This document shows positions 7,258-15,574 of a stretch of DNA of 40,008 nt, one piece after another (the first letter of the stretch is position 1; the number at the start of each line of letters is the position of its first letter). The notes under the pieces were generated by a model. The model ran no database searches, had not been told where the DNA came from, and worked only from the letters and a program-made list of their open reading frames with translations. The position numbers and the translations under genes are program-made. The DNA lies in NCBI GenBank assembly GCA_002390425.1, contig DGPL01000030.1:62501-102508 (forward strand). Reading direction: 5' to 3'. The DNA is from Kordiimonadaceae bacterium UBA4441. Its GTDB lineage: Bacteria; Pseudomonadota; Alphaproteobacteria; Sphingomonadales; Emcibacteraceae.

Positions 7258-8538
7258 ATGAGGGTTATTGACACTTATTTTTCAAATAAAGACCGTCCTG
7301 CGCCATTTTATTATGGTTGGATGATTGTTTTTGCATCATTAATTTGTCATTTATTTATCTTTGGTGTCCCAACCATAATGCTTCCACAAATTTACGGCCC
7401 CATGACCCAGCAATTTGACTGGAGCCGCAGTGACGTAACAATTCTGGCAAGTGCTAAATTCATATCAGGTGCAATAGCTGCTTTTTTTATAGGTGAATTT
7501 ATTCAAAAATTTGGCGTAAGATTAACGGCTTTTCTTACAAGTTTCGTTGTGGGTCTTTCCATGATGTCTTTTATATTCATTTCTGAAATATGGCATTTAG
7601 CAGTCGTTGGAGTCTTTTTGGGTATTGGTTCTTTAAGTCTTGTTATTACGATCAAAGTACTCGTATCTCGCTGGTTTCAAGGGAGCCTTGGCCTTGCACT
7701 TGGACTGGCTTTAATGGGAACATCTATTGCAGGTTCCACTCTAACTTTTGTCTTAGAACCTTTGTTAGACGCTTATGGGTGGCGTGTTGCCGTTGCCATA
7801 TTAAGTGCGGGTATTTGGTTCATCGCTCTGCCTATCTTTATGATTATTGCACGTGAATATCCTGATGACATGGGTTTAAAAACAGAAGGTGTTTCTGATA
7901 AAGCTAAGTCAGCCATTAAAGATTTACCCGCGCATTTCTTTGATTTTGTAGGAACAGTCAAAGGAACTACATTTATCGCAATGAGTATTGGTGTTTTTCT
8001 AATCGGATTTGTTGACCAAGGATTACTGCAGCACACTGTCGAATTTTTGGATAAGGATGCAGGTCTTGGTCGCGACATGGCGAGATATGGCTTTAGTCTA
8101 TTAATGACGATTAGCTTGTTCGGAAAAATAGGCTTCGGCTGGTTATTTGACCGCCTCGCAATTAAAGGCGTCATTATCTGTTATCTTTCTATTGGGCTTG
8201 GCGTCTTACTTGCTTTTCCGGTGGGGGGACTTGAAACATTACTTGCATTTGCTATTGCACGCGGCATTTCACATGGCGGTACTATTGTCGATGTGCCCTA
8301 CCTTTGTCGTCAAGCTTTTGGTCCTGCAATACTTGCTCGTACAATTGGAACGATGACAATGATCTTATCTGCTGGCTTCGCAATAGGTCCCTATGTCATA
8401 GGATATATCTATGACAATACGGGCAGCTACGATAATGCATTATATTTATGCTTCGCGATGGCATTAATGGCGGCATTATCATTAAATTGGGTTAAACCTG
8501 AATATCGTGACTGGCTCAAGGATCAGGAAGCTAAATAA
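7258..8538 (+). CDS. MFS transporter, probable aromatic or carboxylic acid carrier
   Basis: 426 residues with about 12 hydrophobic segments. The opening 'FYYGWMIVFASLICHLFIFG' and the following 'FDWSRSDV' are typical of the monocarboxylate/oxalate-formate branch of the major facilitator superfamily. The central hydrophilic loop lies around residues 205-225, and the second half begins near 'GTTFIAMSIGVFLIGFVDQG'. A TTG at 7255 directly precedes the ATG at 7258; I choose the ATG. The gene starts 5 bp after the HD-protein stop, so the two form one transcription unit. Location inside the island suggests import of the aromatic substrate or export of an intermediate. It ends tail-to-tail with the FAD monooxygenase gene, overlapping by 8 bp. 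Confidence 0.82.
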   Translation: MRVIDTYFSNKDRPAPFYYGWMIVFASLICHLFIFGVPTIMLPQIYGPMTQQFDWSRSDVTILASAKFISGAIAAFFIGEFIQKFGVRLTAFLTSFVVGLSMMSFIFISEIWHLAVVGVFLGIGSLSLVITIKVLVSRWFQGSLGLALGLALMGTSIAGSTLTFVLEPLLDAYGWRVAVAILSAGIWFIALPIFMIIAREYPDDMGLKTEGVSDKAKSAIKDLPAHFFDFVGTVKGTTFIAMSIGVFLIGFVDQGLLQHTVEFLDKDAGLGRDMARYGFSLLMTISLFGKIGFGWLFDRLAIKGVIICYLSIGLGVLLAFPVGGLETLLAFAIARGISHGGTIVDVPYLCRQAFGPAILARTIGTMTMILSAGFAIGPYVIGYIYDNTGSYDNALYLCFAMALMAALSLNWVKPEYRDWLKDQEAK

Positions 8539-9718
8539 GTTCTACGGTCAGTGGGTCATAGGAATAGAGCCATTCTGCGCGTTCTTTGGCGATGTTCTTT
8601 TTACCGAAGCCTGCTTCGAATTCCTCTTTATTTGACAAATGGTAAAGATCACCGTGTTCAGTGCTTTCCGTAACGATACGCCCGGTACGGTCGACACGAT
8701 TTCTTTGGAACATATCGAGCGCCTCTATGACATCTTCGTTTGTATTTAAACTGCGCATGAGAACCGCTGCGTCCTCAATAGCCATAACCGCACCCGACGC
8801 CATATAAGGAAGCGTTGGATGTGCTGCGTCGCCCATGACGACAGCCTTATTCGTACGCCAGTTTTTTATTGGCACGCGATTATTCATGGACCAACGATAA
8901 CATTGATCTTTATCGATATTATCGATGATGGTTTGAATTTCATCATTCCATCCGGCAAAATCATCTTTTAATTCTTGCCAGTCTGCCTTAACGGTCCAAG
9001 ATTCATTTTGCCATTTTTCGTTCTCAACACAGCCAACAAAATTAAGAAGCTCACCAGATCTAAGGTAATAAACAACGGCATGTTTCTTGGGTCCACACCA
9101 AATAGCCACTATTTTTTCCATAAAATTGGCGGGCAGTTTTTTAACATCAACTGTTGCTCGCCATGCCACTTGTCCGGTAAAATCAGGCGGGGTAAATCCA
9201 ACTATTTGATCGCGGATAGCGGACTTTATGCCGTCCGCGCCGATAAGTATATCGCCTTTAACCTTTCTCCCGTCGGCCAAATGCAAAAAGGCATTCTGAT
9301 TATTTTCTGTAAAACCCGTTGCTTCCGAATTTAAATGAACCGAATTTGGGCCTAGTTCTAAGACTTTATTTGCCAATATTTGATGAAGGTCGGAACGATG
9401 AACGTGATAATAAGGCGCCCCATGACTTTCTTCGTGAGTTTTAGCGAGCGGCACTTTATGCAGCACTTCTCCAGTATTATAAAGTCGAAATTCAAACGCC
9501 TGTGGCTTTACGGATACAGCCTTTAGTGCATTTTCCAACCCAAGGTTATGCAGTACTTTCACCGCAGGTGCACTTAATTGAATGCCCGCGCCAATTTCAC
9601 CAAGTTTAGATGCTTGCTCATAAACTTCAACATCATACCCAGCTTGAAGTAAACAAGCGGCAGTGGCAAGCCCACCAAGACCTGCACCAGCGATTAGTAT
9701 TTTTGTGTTCTTATCCAA
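8531..9718 (-). CDS. FAD-dependent aromatic monooxygenase (salicylate / 3-hydroxybenzoate 6-hydroxylase-like)
   Basis: 395 residues of class A flavoprotein monooxygenase. The Rossmann motif 'IAGAGLGGLATAACLLQAGY' is at the N-terminus, an 'HVHRSDLHQILANKV' block follows, 'ADGRKVKGDILIGADGIKS' is the DG motif, and 'VVMGDAAHPTLPYMASGAVM' is the GD motif that binds the FAD ribityl chain. Relatives hydroxylate salicylate, 3-hydroxybenzoate (giving gentisate) or 6-hydroxynicotinate at the cost of NAD(P)H. With gentisate dioxygenase in the same island, a 3-hydroxybenzoate 6-hydroxylase-like role is reasonable but not proven. The start is TTG at 9718, just 2 bp after the RraA-type gene stop, which implies translational coupling. 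No good Shine-Dalgarno is visible. Confidence 0.8.
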   Translation of the reverse strand: MDKNTKILIAGAGLGGLATAACLLQAGYDVEVYEQASKLGEIGAGIQLSAPAVKVLHNLGLENALKAVSVKPQAFEFRLYNTGEVLHKVPLAKTHEESHGAPYYHVHRSDLHQILANKVLELGPNSVHLNSEATGFTENNQNAFLHLADGRKVKGDILIGADGIKSAIRDQIVGFTPPDFTGQVAWRATVDVKKLPANFMEKIVAIWCGPKKHAVVYYLRSGELLNFVGCVENEKWQNESWTVKADWQELKDDFAGWNDEIQTIIDNIDKDQCYRWSMNNRVPIKNWRTNKAVVMGDAAHPTLPYMASGAVMAIEDAAVLMRSLNTNEDVIEALDMFQRNRVDRTGRIVTESTEHGDLYHLSNKEEFEAGFGKKNIAKERAEWLYSYDPLTVELI

Positions 9719-9720
9719 AA

Positions 9721-10389
9721 CTAATCGCCCATTTCATCAAGCATATTTTCATAATTAGCCCCCATGACAGAACCGACAGGTTCGCCTCTTCTCACTGCCT
9801 CAGTCATCAGTTTTTCTTTATTGACGATACGTTCAGCAATTTTAATAACTTCTTCGGCCCGCTCAGCAGGCAGGAAAACAACAGCACTGCCATCGGCAAT
9901 TACGTAATCATCTTGATTAACCTTAACGTCACCTACAACGATTTCGGTGTTAAATGATTGCTCATAAACACGCCCTCTCGCCGTGCGCGCCGTATGTGAT
10001 CTTGCATATACCGTGAAGCCAAGGCCTGCCGCTTCATCAATGTCGCGGGCCGGTCCTTCTACGATAACGCCTTCAATACCATTATATTGAGCTGCATTGG
10101 AAAGTACGCCGCCCCATCCGGCCGCATCAACGCCTGTGCTTTGTTCGATCACAATCACATTGCCTTGCGTTCCCATTTCAATAGCACCGGAACATAAATG
10201 CTTTGCAGAACCGCCTTCAGGTGGCGTTGTGCCGAGCTTAACAGTTAAAGCACGACCAACAATTTTATCTGATGTCGTCTGATTATTGATACCAGTGACT
10301 TCGCCTGGTAGCCCAAGACTATCCATCGCATCGGATACGGCACAGCTGTCCATTTCAAAAAGGCGTTTTATCAGATCTTCACTCATCAT
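9721..10389 (-). CDS. RraA-family protein, probable 4-carboxy-4-hydroxy-2-oxoadipate/HMG-type aldolase (paralog 1)
   Basis: 222 residues. The RraA-like fold shows 'CAVSDAMDSLGLPG' near the N-terminus, 'GWGGVLSNAAQYNGIEGVIVEG' and the substrate-binding Arg-Asp pair in 'GPARDIDEA'. The usual 'GDxDGVVxxP' metal loop reads 'ADGSAVVFLP'. Family members are either class II pyruvate aldolases (retro-aldol of CHA to pyruvate + oxaloacetate, or oxaloacetate decarboxylase) or the RNase E inhibitor RraA; the Arg-Asp pair and context favour the aldolase. The frame opens at 10419, but GGGA sits 6 bases before tandem ATGs at 10389/10386, which I take as the start. It leads the leftward pair with the FAD monooxygenase. 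The altered metal loop suggests a somewhat different substrate from the two RraA copies at 15 kb. Confidence 0.8.
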   Translation of the reverse strand: MMSEDLIKRLFEMDSCAVSDAMDSLGLPGEVTGINNQTTSDKIVGRALTVKLGTTPPEGGSAKHLCSGAIEMGTQGNVIVIEQSTGVDAAGWGGVLSNAAQYNGIEGVIVEGPARDIDEAAGLGFTVYARSHTARTARGRVYEQSFNTEIVVGDVKVNQDDYVIADGSAVVFLPAERAEEVIKIAERIVNKEKLMTEAVRRGEPVGSVMGANYENMLDEMGD

Positions 10390-10423
10390 TATTCCCATCA
10401 ATATGATTTGAAATTGCATTTTA

Positions 10424-10443
10424 ACTGTTATTATAATAATATT
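10424..10443. promoter_or_regulatory. MarR-type operator, copy 2 (divergent RraA-1 / maleylacetate-reductase promoters)
   Basis: ACTGTTATTATAATAATATT, centred at 10433/10434, shares the core of copies 1 and 3; 8 of 10 arm positions pair. Leftward, TTGACA (10455-10460) is 16 bp from TATTAT (10433-10438), which lies inside the palindrome, the same arrangement as at 17281. The palindrome centre contains overlapping -10-like hexamers on both strands. Confidence 0.65.
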
Positions 10444-10476
10444 AGAATATCAACTGTCAAGCATAGGAAATATCAA

Positions 10477-11538
10477 TTGCAATTTGATTATACACCGGTC
10501 CCAAGCATAGCCGTTTTTGGTGAAAATTCTGCCCTTAAATTAAAGGATGAAATCATCGCACTCGGCGGCAAACGGGTTATGATTGCATGCACTAAAAACA
10601 TGGTTTCTCGTATTCATCATGTGATCGATCACTTAGGCGAAATTTGTATTTCCATTTATGATAAAGCAGAACCCCATTGCCCCAAACATATTGCACTTGG
10701 TGCCGTTGAAGAATTTAAAGCTAAGAATTGCGACATCATTGTTGCCGTTGGCGGTGGCTCTTCTATTGGTATAGGCAAAGCAATTACTTTACGCACTTCT
10801 GCACCATTAATCGTTATTGTGACGACCCCTTGCGGGTCAGAAAGCAACCCGATCCACGGTATGCTTGTCGGTAATAAAAAGAAAACTGGGCGAGATCCCA
10901 AAGTAATTCCAAACACATCCATTTATGACCCAGCTCTTACCACATCAATGAATGCACATTTAACTGGTACAATTGGTATGAATAGTTTGGCCCACTGCGT
11001 CGAAGCCTTATATGCAAAAGTCAAAAGCCCGGTTTCTGATTTAATGGCAATAGAGGGAATAAAATCTTTAACATCAGGTCTGCCTAAAAGTATTAAAAGA
11101 CCCAATGATATAATCGCCCGAGCCGAAGTATTATTCGGCGGTATGTTAAGCGGTTATTGCGTTACACTCGCAGGGATAGCCATCCATCATAAACTTTGTC
11201 ATGTGCTTGGAGGTCATCACGGCATTCCTCATGGTGAAAGCAATAGTGTCATACTTCCATATGCGATTGCTTATAATGAGACGGCAGCACCATAAGCAAT
11301 GGAAAAAATTAAAGGCGCCATGAAAACAGAAAGCGCATCTAGTGGAATTTATGATTTTGCCAGAAAAATTGGCGTGCCTAAAAGTTTAAAAGAACTCGGA
11401 ATGCGTGAAAGTGATCTTGATTTAGCGGCTGCTGAAACAATAGAGCGAACACCATATAACCCAAAACCCTTAGAAATAAAGTCCGTTCGTGAAATGTTAC
11501 AGCAAGCTTATGAAGGGGTTCGACCTTCAATCTTTTAA
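10477..11538 (+). pseudogene. Maleylacetate reductase / iron-containing alcohol dehydrogenase, interrupted by one in-frame stop
   Basis: The frame reads as a full-length (~353 codon) maleylacetate-reductase-type Fe-ADH broken only by TAA at 11293-11295 (codon 273). The N-terminal 'FGENSALKLKDE', NAD-binding 'AVGGGSSIGIGKAI' and 'TTPCGSESNPIHGM', metal-ligand region 'NSLAHCVEALYA' and 'GIAIHHKLCHVLGG', and 'IPHGESNSVILPYAIAYN' all lie before the stop. 'AMEKIKGAM' continues in the same frame after it. Homologues read A-P-E-A-M at this spot, so a single GAA to TAA change explains the break. The start is a TTG at 10477 with AGGAAA 6 bases upstream. In hydroxyquinol-type pathways the intact enzyme reduces maleylacetate to 3-oxoadipate. 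The remainder is undamaged, so the lesion is recent, or a sequencing error. Confidence 0.82.
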
Positions 11539-11600
11539 TATTGAAATAAATTATACTATTTTCTAAACTTGAAATTCATAATCATTCAGAAAGGCGCAAA

Positions 11601-14003
11601 ATGGCATATAAACTTATTGGTAAAGATTTTACTCCACCTGACGTTCAAGCCAAAGTGACCGGCTCCGCAAAATATGCCGAAGATTTTAAAGCCGAAGGAA
11701 TGGTATATATTAAAATGTTGCTTAGTCCCATGCCGCACGCTGAAGTAACAAATATTGATGTTGCTGAAGCTCTTAAAATGGAAGGGGTTTTTGGTATTTT
11801 AACAGCTGATGATGTCCCCGCCATACCACCCCCCGGTAATCCGATACTAACCAATAGTCCTAAATATGTTGGACAGCCGATCCTTGCCATCGCAGCAATT
11901 ACTGAATCTCTTGCGGCAGACGCTTTGGAAAAAATTAAAGTCAGTTACGAACAAAAGCCATTTACAATTGACCCACTCGTCAGCCTCTATCCAGGTGGGC
12001 CCGATGTTTATGATGACATAAACAGTGCAACACGCGGCTTCGAAACCAAAAAGATAAAATGGACAGCCCGCGATTTTGCAGAAGCAGGTGAAGAAAAACT
12101 TCCTATGGGTGAACCATCCAAGGAATGGCAGTACGGCGATATCGATGCGGGCTTTGAAAATGCTAGTTATATCATTGACGAAAGTTTCGTTACCGCCAGT
12201 AACAGTCACCATAGTATGGAGCCGAGAAGTTCATTTTGTTATTGGCAAAATGGTAAATGCTATATTCACGGCTCAATCCAAAGTCAGAGTTTCTCTATGC
12301 CGGCTCTTTCAAAAATGCTCAATATTCCGGCAAAAGATGTCATTCTGATTGCTGAATTTTGCGGTGGTGGTTTCGGTTCAAAAGGCGGGCCTTATCCAGT
12401 TATGGTCCTTCCCGCGCATTTTTCAAAAAAAATCGGCCGGCCGTGCATGTTGAGAATTACCCGTGCGGAAGAATATTATCTTGGCTCTGCCAGGTCTGGT
12501 TTTCAGGGCAATATCAAGTTGGGTTTTGATAAAAATGGCCGCATCCTTGCCGCCGACCTTTATGTTGTTCAACAAAATGGTTCTGATGCAGGGTTTCCTG
12601 ATCTTTCGAGCGCCGGTGGTGCTGTATCGCTTGTTTATACACCTCAAAGTATGCGTTGGCGCGGTATTCCTGTGATGACAAATCGCCCGCCATGTGGAGC
12701 GCAGCGCGGGCCAGGACAAAACCAAATGGCTGTTGCCGTTGAGCCACTAATGGATAAAGCAGCAAAACATCTAGGTATTGATCGTCTTAAAATTCGTGAA
12801 ATTAATGCACCTACTCATGACGCTAAATATGATGGTAAACAAGGTGATATCACCAGTTCATATTTACCCGAAGCTCTTAAAATTGGTGCTGAGAAATTCA
12901 ATTATACCGAAAAGCTTAAACGCAGCGGTGAAAAGAACGGCTCAAAAGTCATCGGCATTGGTGTTGGGCAAGCCTACCATTCAGCAGGCGCCAGTGGTTT
13001 TGACGGCTTACTGTGTATCAAGCCAGACGGTAAATTGCATCTCCACTCTGGCGTTGGAAATTTAGGGACATATTCCTATGCAACGACCACACGCGTTGCT
13101 GCAGAAGTCCTTGGATTTAATTGGGAAAATTGTATCATCCATAATGGTGATAGCCGTAAAAACTTGCCTTGGGTTTTAGGTCAGTTTGGCAGTAATACTT
13201 CATTCACGACCACAAGAACCAACTTTGCCGCTGCCCAAGATGCCAAACGTAAAATACAGGAAATTGCTGCGATGGATATGGGTGGCGAAGCGGATGATTA
13301 TGATCTTGCAGATGAAAAGGTAACGTCAAAAACCGACCCGTCAAAATCAATGAGCATGGCTGATATAGCTAAGCGGGCAATTGAACTTGGCGGAAAATAC
13401 GATGGACAAGAAACGCCTGACGATATTTTCATGTTAACCAAAGAAGCAACAGCAGGCATTGCAGGCAGTGGCCTTGTAGGAGTAGCAAAGGATAAGATTG
13501 CTTTAACCGGAACTGTTCCTGCTCTTGCGAGCGGGTTTATGATGATTGAATTAGACACTGAAACAGGAAAATTTGAAATCTTGGATTATGTTGGAACGGC
13601 AGACTGCGGAACTGTGCTTCATCCAGCGGGACTTGATCAACAAATTCGCGGCGGTGCAATCATGGGTATTGGGATGGCCTCTATGGAAAAAGTGGTTTAC
13701 GATCCGCAAAATGGTCTTCCCGCCAATGTTGGACTATATCAATCCAAGCCACCATCAATCATGGATGTACCAAGTGATATGATTACGTCCGCCGTAGATA
13801 AACCGGATCCTCAAAATCCTGTTGGTGCAAAAGGAATAGGTGAACCATTGATGGGATGCGCAGCTTCTGCATTGATATGCGCAATTTCAGATGCACTTGA
13901 TGGTCATTATTTTAATCGCACACCTGTGATGCCCGACATGATTATTAATGCGGCCGCCGGACAACCGCAATCTTATAAAAAGTTTCAAGTAAATACGCAA
14001 TAA
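11601..14003 (+). CDS. Molybdenum hydroxylase large subunit (xanthine dehydrogenase family, molybdopterin-binding)
   Basis: 800 residues. The N-terminal 'DVQAKVTGSAKYAEDF' is the a/b-hammerhead domain entrance. 'CGGGFGSKGG' (Cys254 to Gly263) and 'PPCGAQRGPGQNQ' are molybdopterin-cytosine-dinucleotide contact loops, and 'VGAKGIGEP' gives the catalytic Glu748. The family hydroxylates aromatic heterocycles, aldehydes or acyl-CoA-type substrates using water and passes electrons to 2Fe-2S and FAD partners. Neither a 2Fe-2S small subunit nor an FAD subunit occurs anywhere in the window; the gene is followed immediately by a convergent gene, so the partners must be elsewhere or absent. The ATG has 'AGAAAGG' 7 bases upstream and the gene follows the broken Fe-ADH by 62 bp, probably on the same transcript. 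The substrate is not identifiable. Confidence 0.85.
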   Translation: MAYKLIGKDFTPPDVQAKVTGSAKYAEDFKAEGMVYIKMLLSPMPHAEVTNIDVAEALKMEGVFGILTADDVPAIPPPGNPILTNSPKYVGQPILAIAAITESLAADALEKIKVSYEQKPFTIDPLVSLYPGGPDVYDDINSATRGFETKKIKWTARDFAEAGEEKLPMGEPSKEWQYGDIDAGFENASYIIDESFVTASNSHHSMEPRSSFCYWQNGKCYIHGSIQSQSFSMPALSKMLNIPAKDVILIAEFCGGGFGSKGGPYPVMVLPAHFSKKIGRPCMLRITRAEEYYLGSARSGFQGNIKLGFDKNGRILAADLYVVQQNGSDAGFPDLSSAGGAVSLVYTPQSMRWRGIPVMTNRPPCGAQRGPGQNQMAVAVEPLMDKAAKHLGIDRLKIREINAPTHDAKYDGKQGDITSSYLPEALKIGAEKFNYTEKLKRSGEKNGSKVIGIGVGQAYHSAGASGFDGLLCIKPDGKLHLHSGVGNLGTYSYATTTRVAAEVLGFNWENCIIHNGDSRKNLPWVLGQFGSNTSFTTTRTNFAAAQDAKRKIQEIAAMDMGGEADDYDLADEKVTSKTDPSKSMSMADIAKRAIELGGKYDGQETPDDIFMLTKEATAGIAGSGLVGVAKDKIALTGTVPALASGFMMIELDTETGKFEILDYVGTADCGTVLHPAGLDQQIRGGAIMGIGMASMEKVVYDPQNGLPANVGLYQSKPPSIMDVPSDMITSAVDKPDPQNPVGAKGIGEPLMGCAASALICAISDALDGHYFNRTPVMPDMIINAAAGQPQSYKKFQVNTQ

Positions 14004-14006
14004 GGC

Positions 14007-14945
14007 TTAAACGTCACGACGATGAATAAGCTTGCGCAGCATGGATTTCAGCATATCAATATCTTCTGCGGAATATCCGTCAAGGACTTCTTCTTCGAAC
14101 CGTTGAGCACGACATTTAACGGATTTTAAAAATTCGCGTCCTTTTTCAGAAAGGGTAATACATTCTGCATCGTCGAATTTAATTTGTCCATTATCACGCA
14201 ACCATTTCAATGACATAGAAACCGTTGCCATATCCAGGCGAGTTGATTTTGCAACCTCGGGTGCCGTCATATTTGGGGTTTGGCTAATATGTATCAATAT
14301 GCGCGCATGCGCAACTGGAATTCCTTCATCCAATAATTCACGATGGAAAGGATCTGATATTTCCCAATAACTTCTTAATAACAAAAGAACTATAAAATCA
14401 TTGTCTTGAGGTTCTTCAATTTCTGTTGGCTCCGAAAAATGGTTACTAGGGTGTCTTGTAGCCAATCCATATTGTCCGTTTGCGTAAAGGAGCGGTTTCT
14501 TATTAGAAATTTCAAAATCTTCAACTTCACCAACAAAAATCGTGTGATCTCCACCCGGATATTGATGAACATTTTTACATTCAAGATATGCGACAGTATC
14601 TTTTAACAAAGGCATTCCACATTTGCCTTCAATGATAGTAACACCGTCAAACTTATCGTCTGCAGGATTAGCAAAATTATTTGATAATTCTAATTGGTCT
14701 GATGCCAAGACATTTACGGCGAAATGACTAGCTTCTGTAAGATCAACCAGGTTATTGGAACGATTATCCAAACTCCATAAAATCATAGGAGGGTCAATAC
14801 TAAGTGAGCTAAAGGAATTAACAGTTAGACCTATTTTAGAACCATCTTTTGCTAATGATGTAATTACAGTAATTCCGGTCGCAAATTTTCCGAAACAATT
14901 CCTTAGCTCTCTTGCATCTATTTTAGGTGCATCTACTTTAGTCAT
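14007..14945 (-). CDS. Two-component monooxygenase flavin reductase fused to a MarR-like domain (HPAH C1 type)
   Basis: 312 residues in two parts. Residues ~10-170 are a flavin reductase (HpaC/DIM6 split-barrel fold): 'CFGKFATGITVITS', 'GLTVNSFSSLSIDPPMILWSL', 'FAVNVLASDQ', then 'GGDHTIFVGEVEDF'. Residues ~185-312 are a MarR-like winged helix: 'ARILIHISQTPNMTAPEVAK', 'DMATVSMSLKWLRDNGQI', 'LSEKGREFL'. This architecture is known from the reductase C1 of Acinetobacter 4-hydroxyphenylacetate hydroxylase, where the MarR-like part binds the phenolic substrate and relieves autoinhibition. It therefore pairs naturally with the HpaB-type oxygenase at 3874-5346, although the two genes are in different operons of the island. 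The ATG has AGGA 6 bases upstream; the gene is 12 bp after the preceding RraA-type gene. Confidence 0.85.
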   Translation of the reverse strand: MTKVDAPKIDARELRNCFGKFATGITVITSLAKDGSKIGLTVNSFSSLSIDPPMILWSLDNRSNNLVDLTEASHFAVNVLASDQLELSNNFANPADDKFDGVTIIEGKCGMPLLKDTVAYLECKNVHQYPGGDHTIFVGEVEDFEISNKKPLLYANGQYGLATRHPSNHFSEPTEIEEPQDNDFIVLLLLRSYWEISDPFHRELLDEGIPVAHARILIHISQTPNMTAPEVAKSTRLDMATVSMSLKWLRDNGQIKFDDAECITLSEKGREFLKSVKCRAQRFEEEVLDGYSAEDIDMLKSMLRKLIHRRDV

Positions 14946-14957
14946 TACAAATCCTAT

Positions 14958-15572
14958 TTACGGAAATTTATATATTTCCAAACTGCTTTCACCATTTTTT
15001 AGCCGGCGGCGCACTTCATCTTCTTTTTCTTCACGAGCATAAGAAGCTTCTATCACGACTTCTAATTTGTTTGCTGGAATAATAACAACGCCGTCACGAT
15101 CACCAATGACAACATCCCCTAATTTTATATCAACTTCACCAATTCTAATTGGGCTTCCAATACTACCGCCTCGTTCTTTACCGGTTCCCAGAATATTTAA
15201 ACCTCTAGAAAAAATCGGAAAATTTAAGGCATCAATATCATCAGCATCTCGAACGCAACCGTCTAACACCAATCCATTTATCCCTCTTTCTTGTGCAGCG
15301 CAAGTAAGAATATCACCCCAGTAGCCCGCATCAGGGAAATCATCCAAACTGCCTACCAATACATCGCCCTCCTCAGCTTTATAAATAGCTTCATGAAGAT
15401 TAATATTACTGCGGGCCAAACAGTGAAGTGGATAGACCGTTCCATACACTTTCATATTTTGTGAAATAGGTTTTATCGTTCCCGGCAATGCACCTATCTG
15501 ACCTGCGGCTTCATGAATTGTTGCCGTTCCAAATTCACCTATTTTCTGAACAAGTTTTGGATCAGGTCGCAT
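14958..15572 (-). CDS. RraA-family aldolase, probable CHA/HMG aldolase (paralog 2)
   Basis: 204 residues of the RraA fold. 'FGTATIHEAAGQIGALPG' begins the fold; 'EEGDVLVGSLDDFPDAGYWGDILTCAAQ', 'DGCVRDADDI' with the Arg-Asp substrate pair, and 'GDRDGVVIIP' with the metal-loop acidic residue are all intact. These fit a class II pyruvate aldolase acting on 4-carboxy-4-hydroxy-2-oxoadipate, the last step after LigJ. The ATG overlaps the tail of the upstream RraA paralog's ribosome-binding region (GGAG 8 bases before ATG, 2 bp gap between genes), so the two are coupled and may form a mixed complex or act on two related aldol substrates. Confidence 0.82.
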   Translation of the reverse strand: MRPDPKLVQKIGEFGTATIHEAAGQIGALPGTIKPISQNMKVYGTVYPLHCLARSNINLHEAIYKAEEGDVLVGSLDDFPDAGYWGDILTCAAQERGINGLVLDGCVRDADDIDALNFPIFSRGLNILGTGKERGGSIGSPIRIGEVDIKLGDVVIGDRDGVVIIPANKLEVVIEASYAREEKEDEVRRRLKNGESSLEIYKFP

Positions 15573-15574
15573 GA

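Noticed and set aside
11299..11538. Separate small gene of 79 codons
   Set aside because: It is in the same frame as the upstream Fe-ADH and continues its conserved C-terminal sequence, so it is the second part of the broken gene.
8531..14003. Nicotinate degradation (NicC-like monooxygenase plus molybdenum hydroxylase)
   Set aside because: No NicX, NicD, NicF or NicE-like genes are in the window, and the ring-cleavage genes present belong to gentisate and LigB-type routes.
3874..14945. Assigning the HpaB-type/flavin reductase pair firmly as 4-hydroxyphenylacetate 3-hydroxylase
   Set aside because: No homoprotocatechuate pathway genes (HpaD, HpaE, HpaF, HpaG, HpaH, HpaI) are present; only the family is safe.
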